Part shown: positions 1 to 8,542 of the stretch, one piece after another
How positions within the stretch are numbered: position 1 is the stretch's first letter
Layout of the letters: every line of letters starts with the position of its first letter
Origin: an uncultured Ureaplasma sp.
GTDB taxonomy: Bacteria > Bacillota_I > Bacilli_A > Mycoplasmatales > Mycoplasmoidaceae
Length of the DNA stretch: 12,659 bases
Reading direction: 5' to 3'
NCBI GenBank assembly: GCA_902782585.1
Contig: CACZNK010000041.1
Span: 1 to 12,659, forward strand
Program-made: the position numbers and the translations under genes
Notes under the pieces: model-generated
Seen by the model: the letters and a program-made list of their open reading frames with translations, nothing else
The model's database searches: none
What the model was told of the DNA's origin: nothing

Positions 1-1
1 A

Positions 2-847
2 ATGTCAGTAAATAAAAAAATAGCTGTTAAATTGTCAAATATTCAATTTGGCTATGATCGTAAAAATAATATTAAAGTCATTAAAGATTTATCATTTGAA
101 ATTTATGATGGTGAATATATTTGTATTGTTGGTAGTAACGGGTGTGGTAAATCAACAATATCCAAAATTATTTTTGGTTTGTTAAAACCATGAAGTGGTC
201 AAGTTTATGTTTATGATACATTAATGAGCAATTTAACATTAAAAAAAATTCGTGATAAAGTAGGAATTGTGTTTCAAAATCCAGATAATCAATTTATTGG
301 CTTGACGGCTGAAGATGATATTGCTTTTGGCTTAGAAAATCGTCTAGTTAACCCATCAAATATTCATGAAATTATTCAACAAGCATCAAATATTGTCAAT
401 GTACAACATTTATTAAACCTAAATGCTGGAAGATTATCTGGTGGTCAAAAGCAAAGAGTTGCTATTGCCTCTGTATTGGCAATGAATCCAAGTATTATTA
501 TTTTTGATGAATCTACTTCAATGTTAGATCCAACTACTAAGAAAGAAATAAAAGAATTAATACTTTTATTACGTCAAAAATATCATAAAACAATTATTTC
601 TATTACTCATGATATGGAAGAAATTAATAATGCAGATAGAGTGTTAGTAATTAAAGAAGGACAATTGCAAAAATTTGATAAGCCAAGTATAGTATTTGAA
701 GATGAAGAATTTTTAAAAAATAATAACTTAAGTTTTCCATTTATACTTAGTTTGTCTAGATTACTAAAAGATAAATACAAAAATTTACCTTTAACATTGG
801 ACAGCGATAAATTGGCATCAGAGGTGGCTAAATTATGCAAGAAATAA
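2..847 (+). CDS. ecfA1: ECF transporter ATPase EcfA1 (281 aa)
   Basis: One of the two cytoplasmic ATPases that power the energy-coupling factor module, which pairs with exchangeable substrate-binding S subunits to import vitamins and other micronutrients. Visible motifs are Walker A GSNGCGKST (residues 44-52), Q-loop at Gln92 (FQNPDNQ), signature LSGGQ (145-149), Walker B IIIFDE (165-170) and switch His203. The SMLD sequence after Walker B is characteristic of EcfA1 rather than EcfA2. An in-frame TGA at 191-193 must be read as Trp64 (LLKP-W-SGQV), which joins two otherwise separate frames. The start at base 2 gives a normal N terminus, but upstream sequence is missing, so the ribosome site cannot be seen and a slightly earlier start is possible. 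The gene overlaps ecfA2 by 13 bases, so the pair is probably translationally coupled. Confidence 0.95.
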
Positions 848-1800
848 TAAAATCCACTACCAATAAAAATTTAAACCAACCAATGACTATTAAAGAAGCT
901 AAAAATTTTGTGCTTGACAAAGATCTTGCTATAAAACTTGACAACTTAAAAATTGTTTTTGATTATAAAACACAGAATGAAACTGTTGTTTTACAGCCAA
1001 CAAATATATCATTAGAAAAAAACAAAATTTATTTTATTATTGGTGATTCTGGTGTTGGTAAAACAACATTAATAACTCACTTTAATGGATTATTAAAATC
1101 AAAATATGGAAATATTTTTTTATTGAATGATTGTAAAATATATGGTAAAAAACGAAATATTCCTAAATTTAAAAAAATAAGAAAAACCATAGGTATGGTT
1201 TTTCAATTTCCTGAATATCAATTATTCAGAGATAACGTTGTTAAAGATGTTATGTTTGGCCCAGTAAATCTAGGTGTTAAAAAGAAAGAAGCTGAAATAC
1301 TAGCTAAGAAATATTTAAAACAAATGGGTATTGAGGAATATTTATATTCACATTCACCTTTTGAACTTTCAGGCGGTCAAAAAAGAAGGGTTGCTCTTGC
1401 TGGCATATTAGCTATTCAACCTGAAATTTTAGTATTTGATGAACCAACAGCAGGATTAGATCCCGTTGGAGTTGATTCAATATTAAATTTTATTCAAAAT
1501 TTAAAAGACCAAAACAAAACCATTATAATTATTACTCATGACATGAATCAAGTATTGCAAATGGCTGATAAAGTTATTGTTTTAGCAGATAAACAAATTA
1601 AATATTTTGATACACCTTACAACATTTTCAAAAATAAAGAATTATTAGAATCTACCACTATTATTAAACCGATGGTTATTCAAATGATTGATTTATTAGT
1701 TACTAAAAATAAAGCCTTTATGGCATTATATGATATGCAACCTAAAACAATTGAAGAACTTACTCAATGTATTGTCAAAATCATTAAGAGGTGCAAATAA
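835..1800 (+). CDS. ecfA2: ECF transporter ATPase EcfA2 (321 aa)
   Basis: Second ATPase of the ECF module; it forms a heterodimer with EcfA1 and docks on EcfT at the inner face of the membrane. Motifs: Walker A GDSGVGKTT (70-78), Q-loop at Gln124 (VFQFPEYQ), signature LSGGQ (178-182), Walker B ILVFDE (198-203) followed by PTAGLDP, and switch His235. A Shine-Dalgarno-like GAGGTGG at 821-827 lies 7 bases before the ATG, inside the end of ecfA1. The protein has about 33 residues before the first strand of the ABC fold, more than most EcfA2 proteins as I remember them; an internal start at Met17 (base 883) is possible, but the ribosome site supports 835. Its TAA stop shares one base with the ATG of ecfT. 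Confidence 0.95.
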   Translation: MQEIIKSTTNKNLNQPMTIKEAKNFVLDKDLAIKLDNLKIVFDYKTQNETVVLQPTNISLEKNKIYFIIGDSGVGKTTLITHFNGLLKSKYGNIFLLNDCKIYGKKRNIPKFKKIRKTIGMVFQFPEYQLFRDNVVKDVMFGPVNLGVKKKEAEILAKKYLKQMGIEEYLYSHSPFELSGGQKRRVALAGILAIQPEILVFDEPTAGLDPVGVDSILNFIQNLKDQNKTIIIITHDMNQVLQMADKVIVLADKQIKYFDTPYNIFKNKELLESTTIIKPMVIQMIDLLVTKNKAFMALYDMQPKTIEELTQCIVKIIKRCK

Positions 1801-2909
1801 TGCAAAATTCATTGGAACAATACATTAATAAAAAATCATTTTGACATGCAATTAATCCAGCAATTAAAATATTGGTAACAATTTTCCTAATCATAATTAT
1901 TTTTTTACCTATTGGATTTTTTGGATTGCTAATTACTTCTTTTTTAGTTACATTGATTTGATGTTTATCAAAGTTACATTTTAGACTATATAAATCTATA
2001 TTTATCACTTGAATGGTAATGCTTGTTTTTTTAGGATTAATTAACTGAGTTGCTTATAAAACACCTGGATTAAATTGTTATCAATATTTTACTGATGGTG
2101 TGTTGCACTCACCTATGCATGTTATTTTTGGTGATATAACTAAAATCGACCATACTATTACTGTTGATCCTAATGAAATTACCCCTGAAACAGAAAATAT
2201 TAAATGTATAGTTGGTGATATATGAGGTGGTAAGATTGATCAATTTTTACATACTGGTAAACCACCACTAGATATTAATACTTGAGATTTTGAATCTATT
2301 ACAATCAAAATACCAAATGGAAAACCTATAATATTGTATTTATGATATCAAACATATTGATATACATTATCAACTAAGGTAATATTTAATACTTTATTAG
2401 TTTCATTTAAAATTATGTTAATGATTACAATTATTACTATTTTATTATCAACAACAAGTTATAGTGAATTAACAATTGGAATTGAGGATATGTTGCATCC
2501 TTTATCATATTTAAGAGTGCCAGTAAATGAATGGGCAATGACATTTGCAATTGCTATTCGTTTTGTTCCTTCATTATTAGTAGAATCACAAAATATTTTA
2601 AGAGCTCAAGCATCAAGAGGTGTCGATTTTAAAAATGGTAATTTTAAAAGTAAAGTTAAATCATTAGTATCATTGATTATTCCTATGTTTTCATTAGCAT
2701 TTCATAAAGCAGATGATTTATCAAATGCAATGGAAGCTAGAAGTTATGATCCAAGAAAACTAAGAACAAGATATCGTAACTATGGTATATGTATTAAAGA
2801 TTTTATTGCTTTGATTTTAGTTGGAACATTATTTGCTTTCTTTATTATGTTTAGTGTTAAACATATGGTTTTTGGTCAATTTAATTGAGTAGAGTATTTA
2901 GTTATTTAA
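1800..2909 (+). CDS. ecfT: ECF transporter transmembrane subunit EcfT (369 aa)
   Basis: Membrane scaffold of the ECF transporter, coupling ATP hydrolysis by EcfA1/EcfA2 to the S subunit. The frame contains nine in-frame TGA codons (for example W15, W54, W71, W83, W142, W162, W182, W187, W363), so it is invisible under the standard code before Met206. Hydrophobic segments lie at about 22-56 and 65-84, several lie between 190 and 265, and the last is near 330-355. The two cytoplasmic coupling motifs of T proteins are recognisable: AQASRG (269-274) and AMEARS (310-315); the second has Ser instead of the usual Gly. Residues about 87-190 form a long polar insert with little hydrophobicity, making the protein longer than the roughly 265 residues of typical EcfT. 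AAGAGG at 1786-1791 is a good ribosome site. The start overlaps the ecfA2 stop (TAATG). Confidence 0.93.
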
Positions 2910-2912
2910 TTT

Positions 2913-3641
2913 ATGAATTATTTAGTTGATGTTTCATATGATGGTAATAATTACCATGGTTGATCTAAACAAAAAAATAATGTATCTATCCAACAAACAA
3001 TTGAACAAGCGTTAGAACACATTTATCATAAAAAAATAACTATTATTGGTAGTGGAAGAACTGATGCAAAAGTTCATGCTATACACCAATATTTTAATTT
3101 TCACGAAGACAAAATAAATTTAAATCCTATGAAATTAATGAATGCTTTTAAATATCTAATTCCAAAGGACATTAAGATTAATAAAATTAGAATTGTTAAC
3201 AAAAATTTTAACGCAAGATATGATGTTAAGTTAAAAACATATTTATATGTAATTAATATTGGTAAATTTAATTTATTCAAAAATAATTATTTACTAAATT
3301 ACAATAAACAAATTAATATTAATTTATGAAAAAAAGCTATAAAGTTATTTTTAGGTACACATAATTTTTTATCATTTAGTAAATCAGAATTAATTAATAC
3401 CATAAGAACGATTACAGATATTAAAATTATTAAATCTAAAGATTTAATTAAAATTTATATTTCTGGTAATGGATTTTTGAGAAATATGGTAAGAATGATT
3501 ATTGGTAGTTTAATTGATTTAAATGATAAAAAGAAATCAATAATCGATATTAAAGATTTAATTAGTAATCCAAAAAAAGGTTCTGCAATTACTTTAGCAA
3601 ATCCATCTGCTCTTTATTTATATGATGTCATATATAAGTAA
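2913..3641 (+). CDS. truA: tRNA pseudouridine synthase A TruA (242 aa)
   Basis: Converts uridine to pseudouridine at positions 38-40 of the tRNA anticodon arm. The N terminus MNYLVDVSYDGNNYHGW matches the TruA opening, and the catalytic aspartate is Asp51 in GSGRTDAKVHA (46-56). The Lys after Ala replaces the Gly usual at that place (GRTDxGVHA). The C-terminal half carries NFLSFSKS and the GNGFLRNMVRMIIGSL stretch typical of the family. In-frame TGA is read as Trp (Trp17 and the Trp after NINL), and without it only a middle fragment is seen. It begins 3 bases after the ecfT stop with no clear Shine-Dalgarno, so translation is probably coupled. Association of truA with ecf genes is conserved in Firmicutes. 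Confidence 0.93.
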
Positions 3642-3785
3642 TACATATTAGGTAAATGGTAATGTTGCATAAAAAGTTAGTTCTTCATCATTTAGCAAAA
3701 TAGCTCAAAATATTTTATATATATGTATGTATAAAATAAATGTATAATGTAACATATATATTTACATGAAAAGGAAAGAAAAAAT
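3642..3785 (+). promoter_or_regulatory. Intergenic region with candidate promoter for the 152-aa membrane protein gene
   Basis: Between truA and the next gene there are 144 bases of AT-rich sequence. A perfect -10 hexamer TATAAT lies at 3743-3748, preceded directly by TG. No convincing -35 is visible at the expected distance, which is common in mollicutes. An AAGGAAAG ribosome site at 3771-3778 lies 7 bases before the ATG at 3786. No hairpin terminator for truA was found here, so read-through from the ecf cluster cannot be excluded. Confidence 0.5.
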
Positions 3786-4244
3786 ATGGCATTTATTTCT
3801 AATAAAGAAAGACAAGAAACAATTAATAAATTACAAAATCCTGAACGTGGTAAAAGAACTTGGATAATGATTACACTTATTATTTCAATGTGTTTGTTAT
3901 TATTCATATTCTTATTAAATGCAGTTGCATTAATGCCTGATCAAATGGGTCAAGCTTTTGAAAAACTAAAACAAATGATTGGTTATGGTGAATGAGTTAA
4001 AGACCAAAAAGTTTCTATGTATGGGTGAATCATGATTGGATTATTATCTACTACATTTGTTTTGCTTATAGCATCATTTGTTGTTTTCTGTACAATGAAA
4101 TCAGCTCGTTGAACATATAAAAAGACAATTGATTTGGTTAGCAAACCAATTGCTGGTAAAAAAGGTAAAGTTAGCAAGAAAACTAAAAAACTCATTACAA
4201 GTAGACTTGCTGTTGATAAATTAAAGAAGAAAAATAAAAAATAA
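3786..4244 (+). CDS. Two-helix membrane protein of unknown function (152 aa)
   Basis: I do not recognise this family. The reading frame includes in-frame TGA at 3993-3995 (Trp70), and more at Trp81 and Trp109, so the whole 152 residues are read only with code 4. The N-terminal 24 residues are polar and charged. A hydrophobic helix spans about 26-50, a loop of some 28 residues follows, and a second helix spans about 79-103. A strongly basic tail (GKKGKVSKKTKK and DKLKKKNKK) ends the protein. By the positive-inside rule both ends face the cytoplasm and the short loop is outside. It has its own -10 and ribosome site and ends just before a strong hairpin, so it is probably transcribed alone. A ribosomal or nucleic-acid contact of the basic tail is only a guess. 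Confidence 0.85.
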
Positions 4245-4262
4245 GTTATTTATTTTATTTAA

Positions 4263-4293
4263 TAAAAATGTAGTCAAATAGACTACATTTTTA
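4263..4293. terminator. Bidirectional intrinsic terminator between convergent genes
   Basis: A perfect 13-bp inverted repeat: left arm 4263-4275 (TAAAAATGTAGTC), loop AAATA at 4276-4280, right arm 4281-4293 (GACTACATTTTTA). A- and T-tracts at the base of the stem supply U-runs in either direction. It lies 18 bases after the stop of the plus-strand membrane protein gene. On the minus strand the stop codon of the AtpI-like gene (4283-4285) falls inside the right arm, so one hairpin serves both transcripts. Confidence 0.85.
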
Positions 4294-4705
4294 TATTATA
4301 AACAATGATTGCCAATATACTACTGGTTGGATATATTAATGCACATGAAAATAATGAATAGGTATTAAAGATATTGGTTTTAGTTTTTAAGTTAATGATA
4401 AAACCAATTATCATACCTAATAATAAAATTACATATTTAATAGCATACATACAAACACTAAAAATAATAACATGTTTTTTATTTGAAATAGATAATATCA
4501 ATTTATTAATAATATATGCAAATAGTAAACAAATATAAACAAATGGAATATTAATTAGCAAACCATAAATAATATTGTAATGTTTATATACAACACTTAA
4601 ACTAATACAAATGACAAAAACAATTAATATAAATAAAGAATTAAACAATAAAAAATAGATGTTTAATTTTTGATCAAACAAATTATTTTTTTGTTGTTTA
4701 GGCAT
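4283..4705 (-). CDS. Small four-helix membrane protein, AtpI/MG406-like (140 aa)
   Basis: A polar N terminus (MPKQQKNNLFDQKLN) is followed by four hydrophobic helices at about residues 15-40, 46-72, 78-106 and 114-138. Size and four-helix layout match the AtpI-type proteins found next to F-type ATP synthase genes. In mollicutes a poorly conserved protein of this kind (MG406 family) commonly sits between upp and atpB. The assignment rests on architecture and on its position right after upp, not on a diagnostic motif. The start codon overlaps the upp stop by one base (TAATG on the minus strand), so translation is probably coupled. No atp genes follow: the gene ends in the shared terminator. It could be an unrelated small membrane protein; the open frame itself is well supported. 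Confidence 0.75.
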   Translation of the reverse strand: MPKQQKNNLFDQKLNIYFLLFNSLFILIVFVICISLSVVYKHYNIIYGLLINIPFVYICLLFAYIINKLILSISNKKHVIIFSVCMYAIKYVILLLGMIIGFIINLKTKTNIFNTYSLFSCALIYPTSSILAIIVYNIKM

Positions 4706-5325
4706 TACTTTGTTCCAAAAATACGATCACCAGCATCACCAAGACCAGGAACAATATATGAATTTTTATTTAATTTTTTATCAATAGCACAAGTAAATAC
4801 TCTGATTCTACTATCATATTTTTTTAATTCTTTTAAACCCTCTGGTGCTGCTAATACACATGCAAGACGGATTGATTTAGGTTTGAATTTTTTAACAATT
4901 TTAATTGCCTTAATAATTGAGTGTCCAGTAGCTAACATTGGATCAAGGATAATAACATCTCCGTCTTTGATTCGAATTGGCATTTTGCAATAATATTCAA
5001 CTGGTTTTTTTGTTTTTTCATCACGATATAAACCAATATGACCAATAGCAGCTTTTGGCATCATAGATTTAAAACCATCAACCATACCAAGTCCTGCACG
5101 TAATATTGGTACAAGGATAACGGGAGTAGTCAATTTATATCCAACTGTTTTAGCTATTGGTGTTTCAATTTTGAAAGTAGAAAGTTTTAAATCTTTAGTT
5201 ACTTCATATGACATTAATTGTGCTAATTCAAGCAAATTAGATCTAAAATCACGAGAATCAGTATTTTTATCACGCATATGTGATAATTTCATTTTAATTA
5301 ATGGATGTTCAATAATTTTAACCAT
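4705..5325 (-). CDS. upp: Uracil phosphoribosyltransferase (206 aa)
   Basis: Cytoplasmic salvage enzyme that makes UMP from uracil and PRPP. Diagnostic stretches are ILRAGLGM (74-81), the PRPP-binding loop VIILDPMLATGHS (124-136) and the C-terminal uracil-binding region PGLGDAGDRIFGT (193-205). The loop has His where many homologues have Gly (TGGS). Length is normal for the family. An AAGGAG ribosome site (plus-strand 5333-5338) lies 7 bases before the ATG. It follows the NupC-type permease gene by 18 bases and overlaps the next gene by one, placing nucleobase salvage on the same probable transcript as nucleoside import. Confidence 0.96.
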   Translation of the reverse strand: MVKIIEHPLIKMKLSHMRDKNTDSRDFRSNLLELAQLMSYEVTKDLKLSTFKIETPIAKTVGYKLTTPVILVPILRAGLGMVDGFKSMMPKAAIGHIGLYRDEKTKKPVEYYCKMPIRIKDGDVIILDPMLATGHSIIKAIKIVKKFKPKSIRLACVLAAPEGLKELKKYDSRIRVFTCAIDKKLNKNSYIVPGLGDAGDRIFGTK

Positions 5326-5343
5326 ATATTTTCTCCTTCTTAT

Positions 5344-6261
5344 TTAACGCATCTCCCGATCAAATGGTATACCATCATGTTCTGGAGCTCTTACTCATTT
5401 TGCAAAGAAAATCAATGTTAAGAATGTAATAATATATGGAATAGAATATGTTAAATCTTTTGAAATTCCAATATTTGTTAATACACTAGACATACATAAT
5501 GAAATCAATAATGAAAAGATAAATGAAGTTATAGCAATTCATTCAATTTTTCATGCACCCACAATCATAATTGCTAATGCTAGAAATCCAAGTCCTTGAA
5601 CATTACCTTGCGATTGTTTTATGTTAAATAAATATATAGCACCTGCTAATCCAGCGATAGCACTTGATAAGATAACAGCCACTCATTGATATTTATTTAC
5701 ACTAATTGATTGAGCATCAACGGCAAATGGGTTTTCACCAACTGCAATGTATCTAAAACCAACTTTTGTCTTGGATACAATTAATCAAATAATTCCTGCA
5801 ATTGTAAGTGCAATAATAAACATTATTAATGATGAACCATATACTGATCAACCAATATATAAGAAATCATCAAAACCAGTTGATAATTTACTTGCACCAT
5901 AGAAAGTATTGCCTAAACTACTATTTACAAATGTGCATAGTGCAACACCTATTAAGTTAATAGCTGTACCACTAATAACATGGTTAGATTTTAAATTAAT
6001 ACAAGCAAATGCATGCATTGCTCCAACGATTGTTGTAGCAACCATTGTTAGCAAAAATGCAAAAATAATACCAAAACTACCCATTTTAGTAAATCCAATT
6101 AATGGAGATGAGAATATGCCAAAAAATATAACTCCAACACACATCATACCATCAATACCAACATTAACTATTCCTGCACGCTCAGATAAATACCCCGAAA
6201 CTGCACCTAATAGTAATACTGCACCATATAATAATGCATAATTGAATATTATTCCATTCAT
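5344..6261 (-). CDS. nupC: Nucleoside ABC transporter permease, NupC/YufQ type (305 aa)
   Basis: Integral membrane subunit of the BPD_transp_2 family, one half of the permease of a BMP-dependent nucleoside importer. The N-terminal motif SERAGIVNVGIDGMM (26-40) is the typical signature, with Asp where Glu is usual. The second half contains the cytoplasmic-loop signature VGENPFAVDAQSISVNKYQW followed by a small-residue helix (SSAIAGLAGAIYL). In-frame TGA at 5848-5850 is Trp138, and further TGA-Trp codons extend the frame to TAA at 5344-5346. About eight to ten hydrophobic segments are visible. An AGGAGG site at plus-strand 6271-6276, inside the end of the preceding gene, sets the start, and the two genes overlap by one base. 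Size is typical for the smaller permease of such systems. Confidence 0.93.
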
Positions 6262-8540
6262 TATCTATTACCTCCTAACATATCTGCACCACCATTAGCA
6301 TATTTATTTGTTATAAATTTAATATATTCACCTTTAATGTTATTTTTAGCTAATTTATATGCAACTTTGGTTTTATAATTGATAATCTTATTTATTTGGT
6401 TTAAATATAAACTATAAGATTCGCCTAAAATAATTTGACTTTTTGATAATTTATTTGCTATTTTTTTAATTTCAGTATCAAATGGATATTTAAAATGTTT
6501 AAATTTTAAATTTAATCTATTTTTTTGAATTTTTACTGTCTTATTTAGTTTTGTTAAATAAATTTTATATGCTTTATCTAAGTATTTATGAAAATTATAA
6601 AATAGTGCATTTTCATCAGGATTTAATGATTTAGCATATCTTTTTTTACATTTAATTTCAAATTTTAATCGTTTGATAGCAGAATGATAAATTAGATTTA
6701 ATTTCTTAATTTTTATTTTTTTGTATTTTTCAGTGTTATTCTTTAAAATAAATTGTTTTTGAATATCATAATCTACATTTGCTTCAGCTAATTTATCTTT
6801 GTAGAATCTATTTAAACGCATATATACCATTTTAGTATCAAAGTTAGATTCTTTATTTAAAATAATAGATTTTTTAAAATCATTTTTATTTTTAGCAAAA
6901 ACTAGTAATGTTAATCCTGTTAAATATTTGACATGATTTTTAACATATTTAATATCATTCATTCTTTTTGGATCAATTTTAGCTTTAATTATTATTTTAT
7001 GTGTAGCAGGTGATTTAAATAGATCCTTTCTTTCTTTGTATAATTCAAGAAGTTTAGTTAATAAAGTATTTAATTTTTTATTTTGTAATTTTTTAGGTAG
7101 TTTGTTACCATATTTTTTTCTTAGTTTATTAACTACTTTAATAAAGTTATTGTGATTTATATTAATTTTTAATTTATTATTAGTTAATAAAATTAATTTT
7201 TGAAGTTTCTGTTTTACACTAATAATATTTCTATTTATTTGATAATAATTTCTAATTACATAAATTGTTGAATTTATGTGTTCAATATTTGCTGCTTGAT
7301 CATTTTGGTATTTATAATAATTATTTTCATTATTTTTGCCATCAAATAATTTTCTTAACCAAATTCAAGGTCTAAAATAATATACCAATGAAATAATAGC
7401 AGCTCCATAAACAATAACACCAAACATTAAATCAGCAACAACTGGATCAACTGAACATTCTGCTTGTATTGTTGATTTAGCATTTTCTATCATTGCAAAG
7501 AATAATGAAATTGGTAATACAGCTACTGGGTTATTCATTGAGATTAATCCTACAGAGATACCATCAAAACCTCTAGTTGGAATTGCTTTGGTTGCTGTAG
7601 TAATAAATAAGTTATTTGTTTGACCACAATAAATCATTGCTCCCAACAATCCTGCAATTAATCCTGAAATTAACATAGCAACTAATTGTTTTGACTTTAC
7701 ATTTATTCCAGCATACATAGATGCAGAAACATTTAAACCTGTTACTTTAATCTTCTTACCAAAAGTTAAACAATTAAGAACAATTATTGAACTTGGTATA
7801 ACAATTGCAGTGATAATTGTTAGTGGTAGTCATGAACCATTCATTATTGCATTTCAATTAGAAATATTTAATGATACATCATTAGGAAGTGATTCAGTGT
7901 ATAAGCCACCAGCATCAATATGCCCCATCTTATTAAGTATAGTTCTTACAAATAATGTACCTAAGAAAAAGACTATTCAATTGAATAAAATTGATGTAAT
8001 AACTTCATTCACATTTAGATATACTTTTAATATGTTAATGATAGTAGCAATTAATGCACCACTTAACATCGCAGTTATTATTACTAATAATTGACCAATT
8101 CCTAGAGCGGTTCCTATATGATGATGCAAACCAAATCCAACAATTGTACCAACCTGTCCACCAAATAACATTTGTCCAGAGATACCAATATTAAATAGTC
8201 CTACTTTTTGAGCAAAAATAAATGATAATGCTGCCATTGCAAATATTGATATTGATGAAATTGTTTCTTTTGCATGACCTTCATTAAATTTACCTTTAAA
8301 TGGCGCAATAAAAATATATTTAACAACATCACTAAATAATGATCCATCACGATAAATTATTACCACTAACAACAATGCAATAAGTAATGAAATAACAATG
8401 GAAACTAAAGAAGCAAATATATTTTTTGATATATTTTTTCTATTATCATTGTAAATAAATTTCATTCATTTAAATTTTAATTTAGTCATAGGTGATGGAC
8501 AAAATTTAAATTTTTTGATATTTTTATTTTTAGTAGCCAT
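6261..8540 (-). CDS. nupB: Nucleoside ABC transporter permease, NupB/YufP type, with large basic C-terminal extension (759 aa)
   Basis: Under the standard code this appears as three fragments, but all share one frame joined by TGA-Trp codons with no TAA or TAG between 8540 and 6263. Residues about 1-391 are a BPD_transp_2 permease: first helix about 42-63, VGLFNIGISGQM near 113-124, NEVITSILFNW near 178-188, and the MYAGINVKSKQL loop from 275 followed by LISGLIAGLLGA. Homologues such as B. subtilis YufP are only about 350 residues, as I remember. Residues about 392-759 lack obvious membrane helices, are rich in Lys, Asn, Ile, Leu and Tyr, and look alpha-helical or coiled; they probably extend into the cytoplasm. 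The ATG at 8540 is chosen because of a strong AGGAGG site 9 bases upstream; it lies 2 bases after the ATPase stop. The extension ends ANGGADMLGGNR. Confidence 0.92.
6271..6276 (-). promoter_or_regulatory. Ribosome binding site of nupC inside nupB
   Basis: Minus-strand AGGAGG, 9 bases before the nupC ATG at 6261, located within the last codons (Gly-Gly-Asn-Arg) of nupB. It supports the one-base overlapping start and continuous translation of the two permeases. Confidence 0.75.
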
Positions 8541-8542
8541 AA

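Noticed and set aside
607..840. Minus-strand open frame inside ecfA1
   Set aside because: It lies fully within a gene with all ABC ATPase motifs on the other strand and has no recognisable product.
1784..2008. Minus-strand open frame over the start of ecfT
   Set aside because: Read with code 4, the plus strand here encodes EcfT continuously; the reverse frame is a shadow.
2415..2888. EcfT starting at the internal Met 2415 as a 157-residue protein
   Set aside because: The TGA before it is Trp in code 4, and the frame extends back to 1800 with a good ribosome site and the expected N-terminal helices.
3712..3770. AT/TA-rich stretch as a replication origin or a phase-variable repeat
   Set aside because: Only short imperfect TA and ATGT runs are present, with no DnaA-box cluster or regular unit; it is ordinary promoter-type DNA for this base composition.
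3692..3907. Minus-strand open frame over the start of the two-helix protein gene
   Set aside because: No ribosome site or family features; it overlaps the promoter and coding start of the plus-strand gene.
4670..4993. Plus-strand open frame opposite upp
   Set aside because: Antisense shadow of a gene with clear uracil phosphoribosyltransferase motifs.
6261..6962. A separate 233-residue gene on the minus strand
   Set aside because: No stop separates it from the upstream permease frame: 6963-7364 is open in the same frame with TGA as Trp, and no ribosome site precedes 6962. It is the end of NupB.
7810..8094. Plus-strand open frame opposite nupB
   Set aside because: Antisense shadow within the permease coding region.
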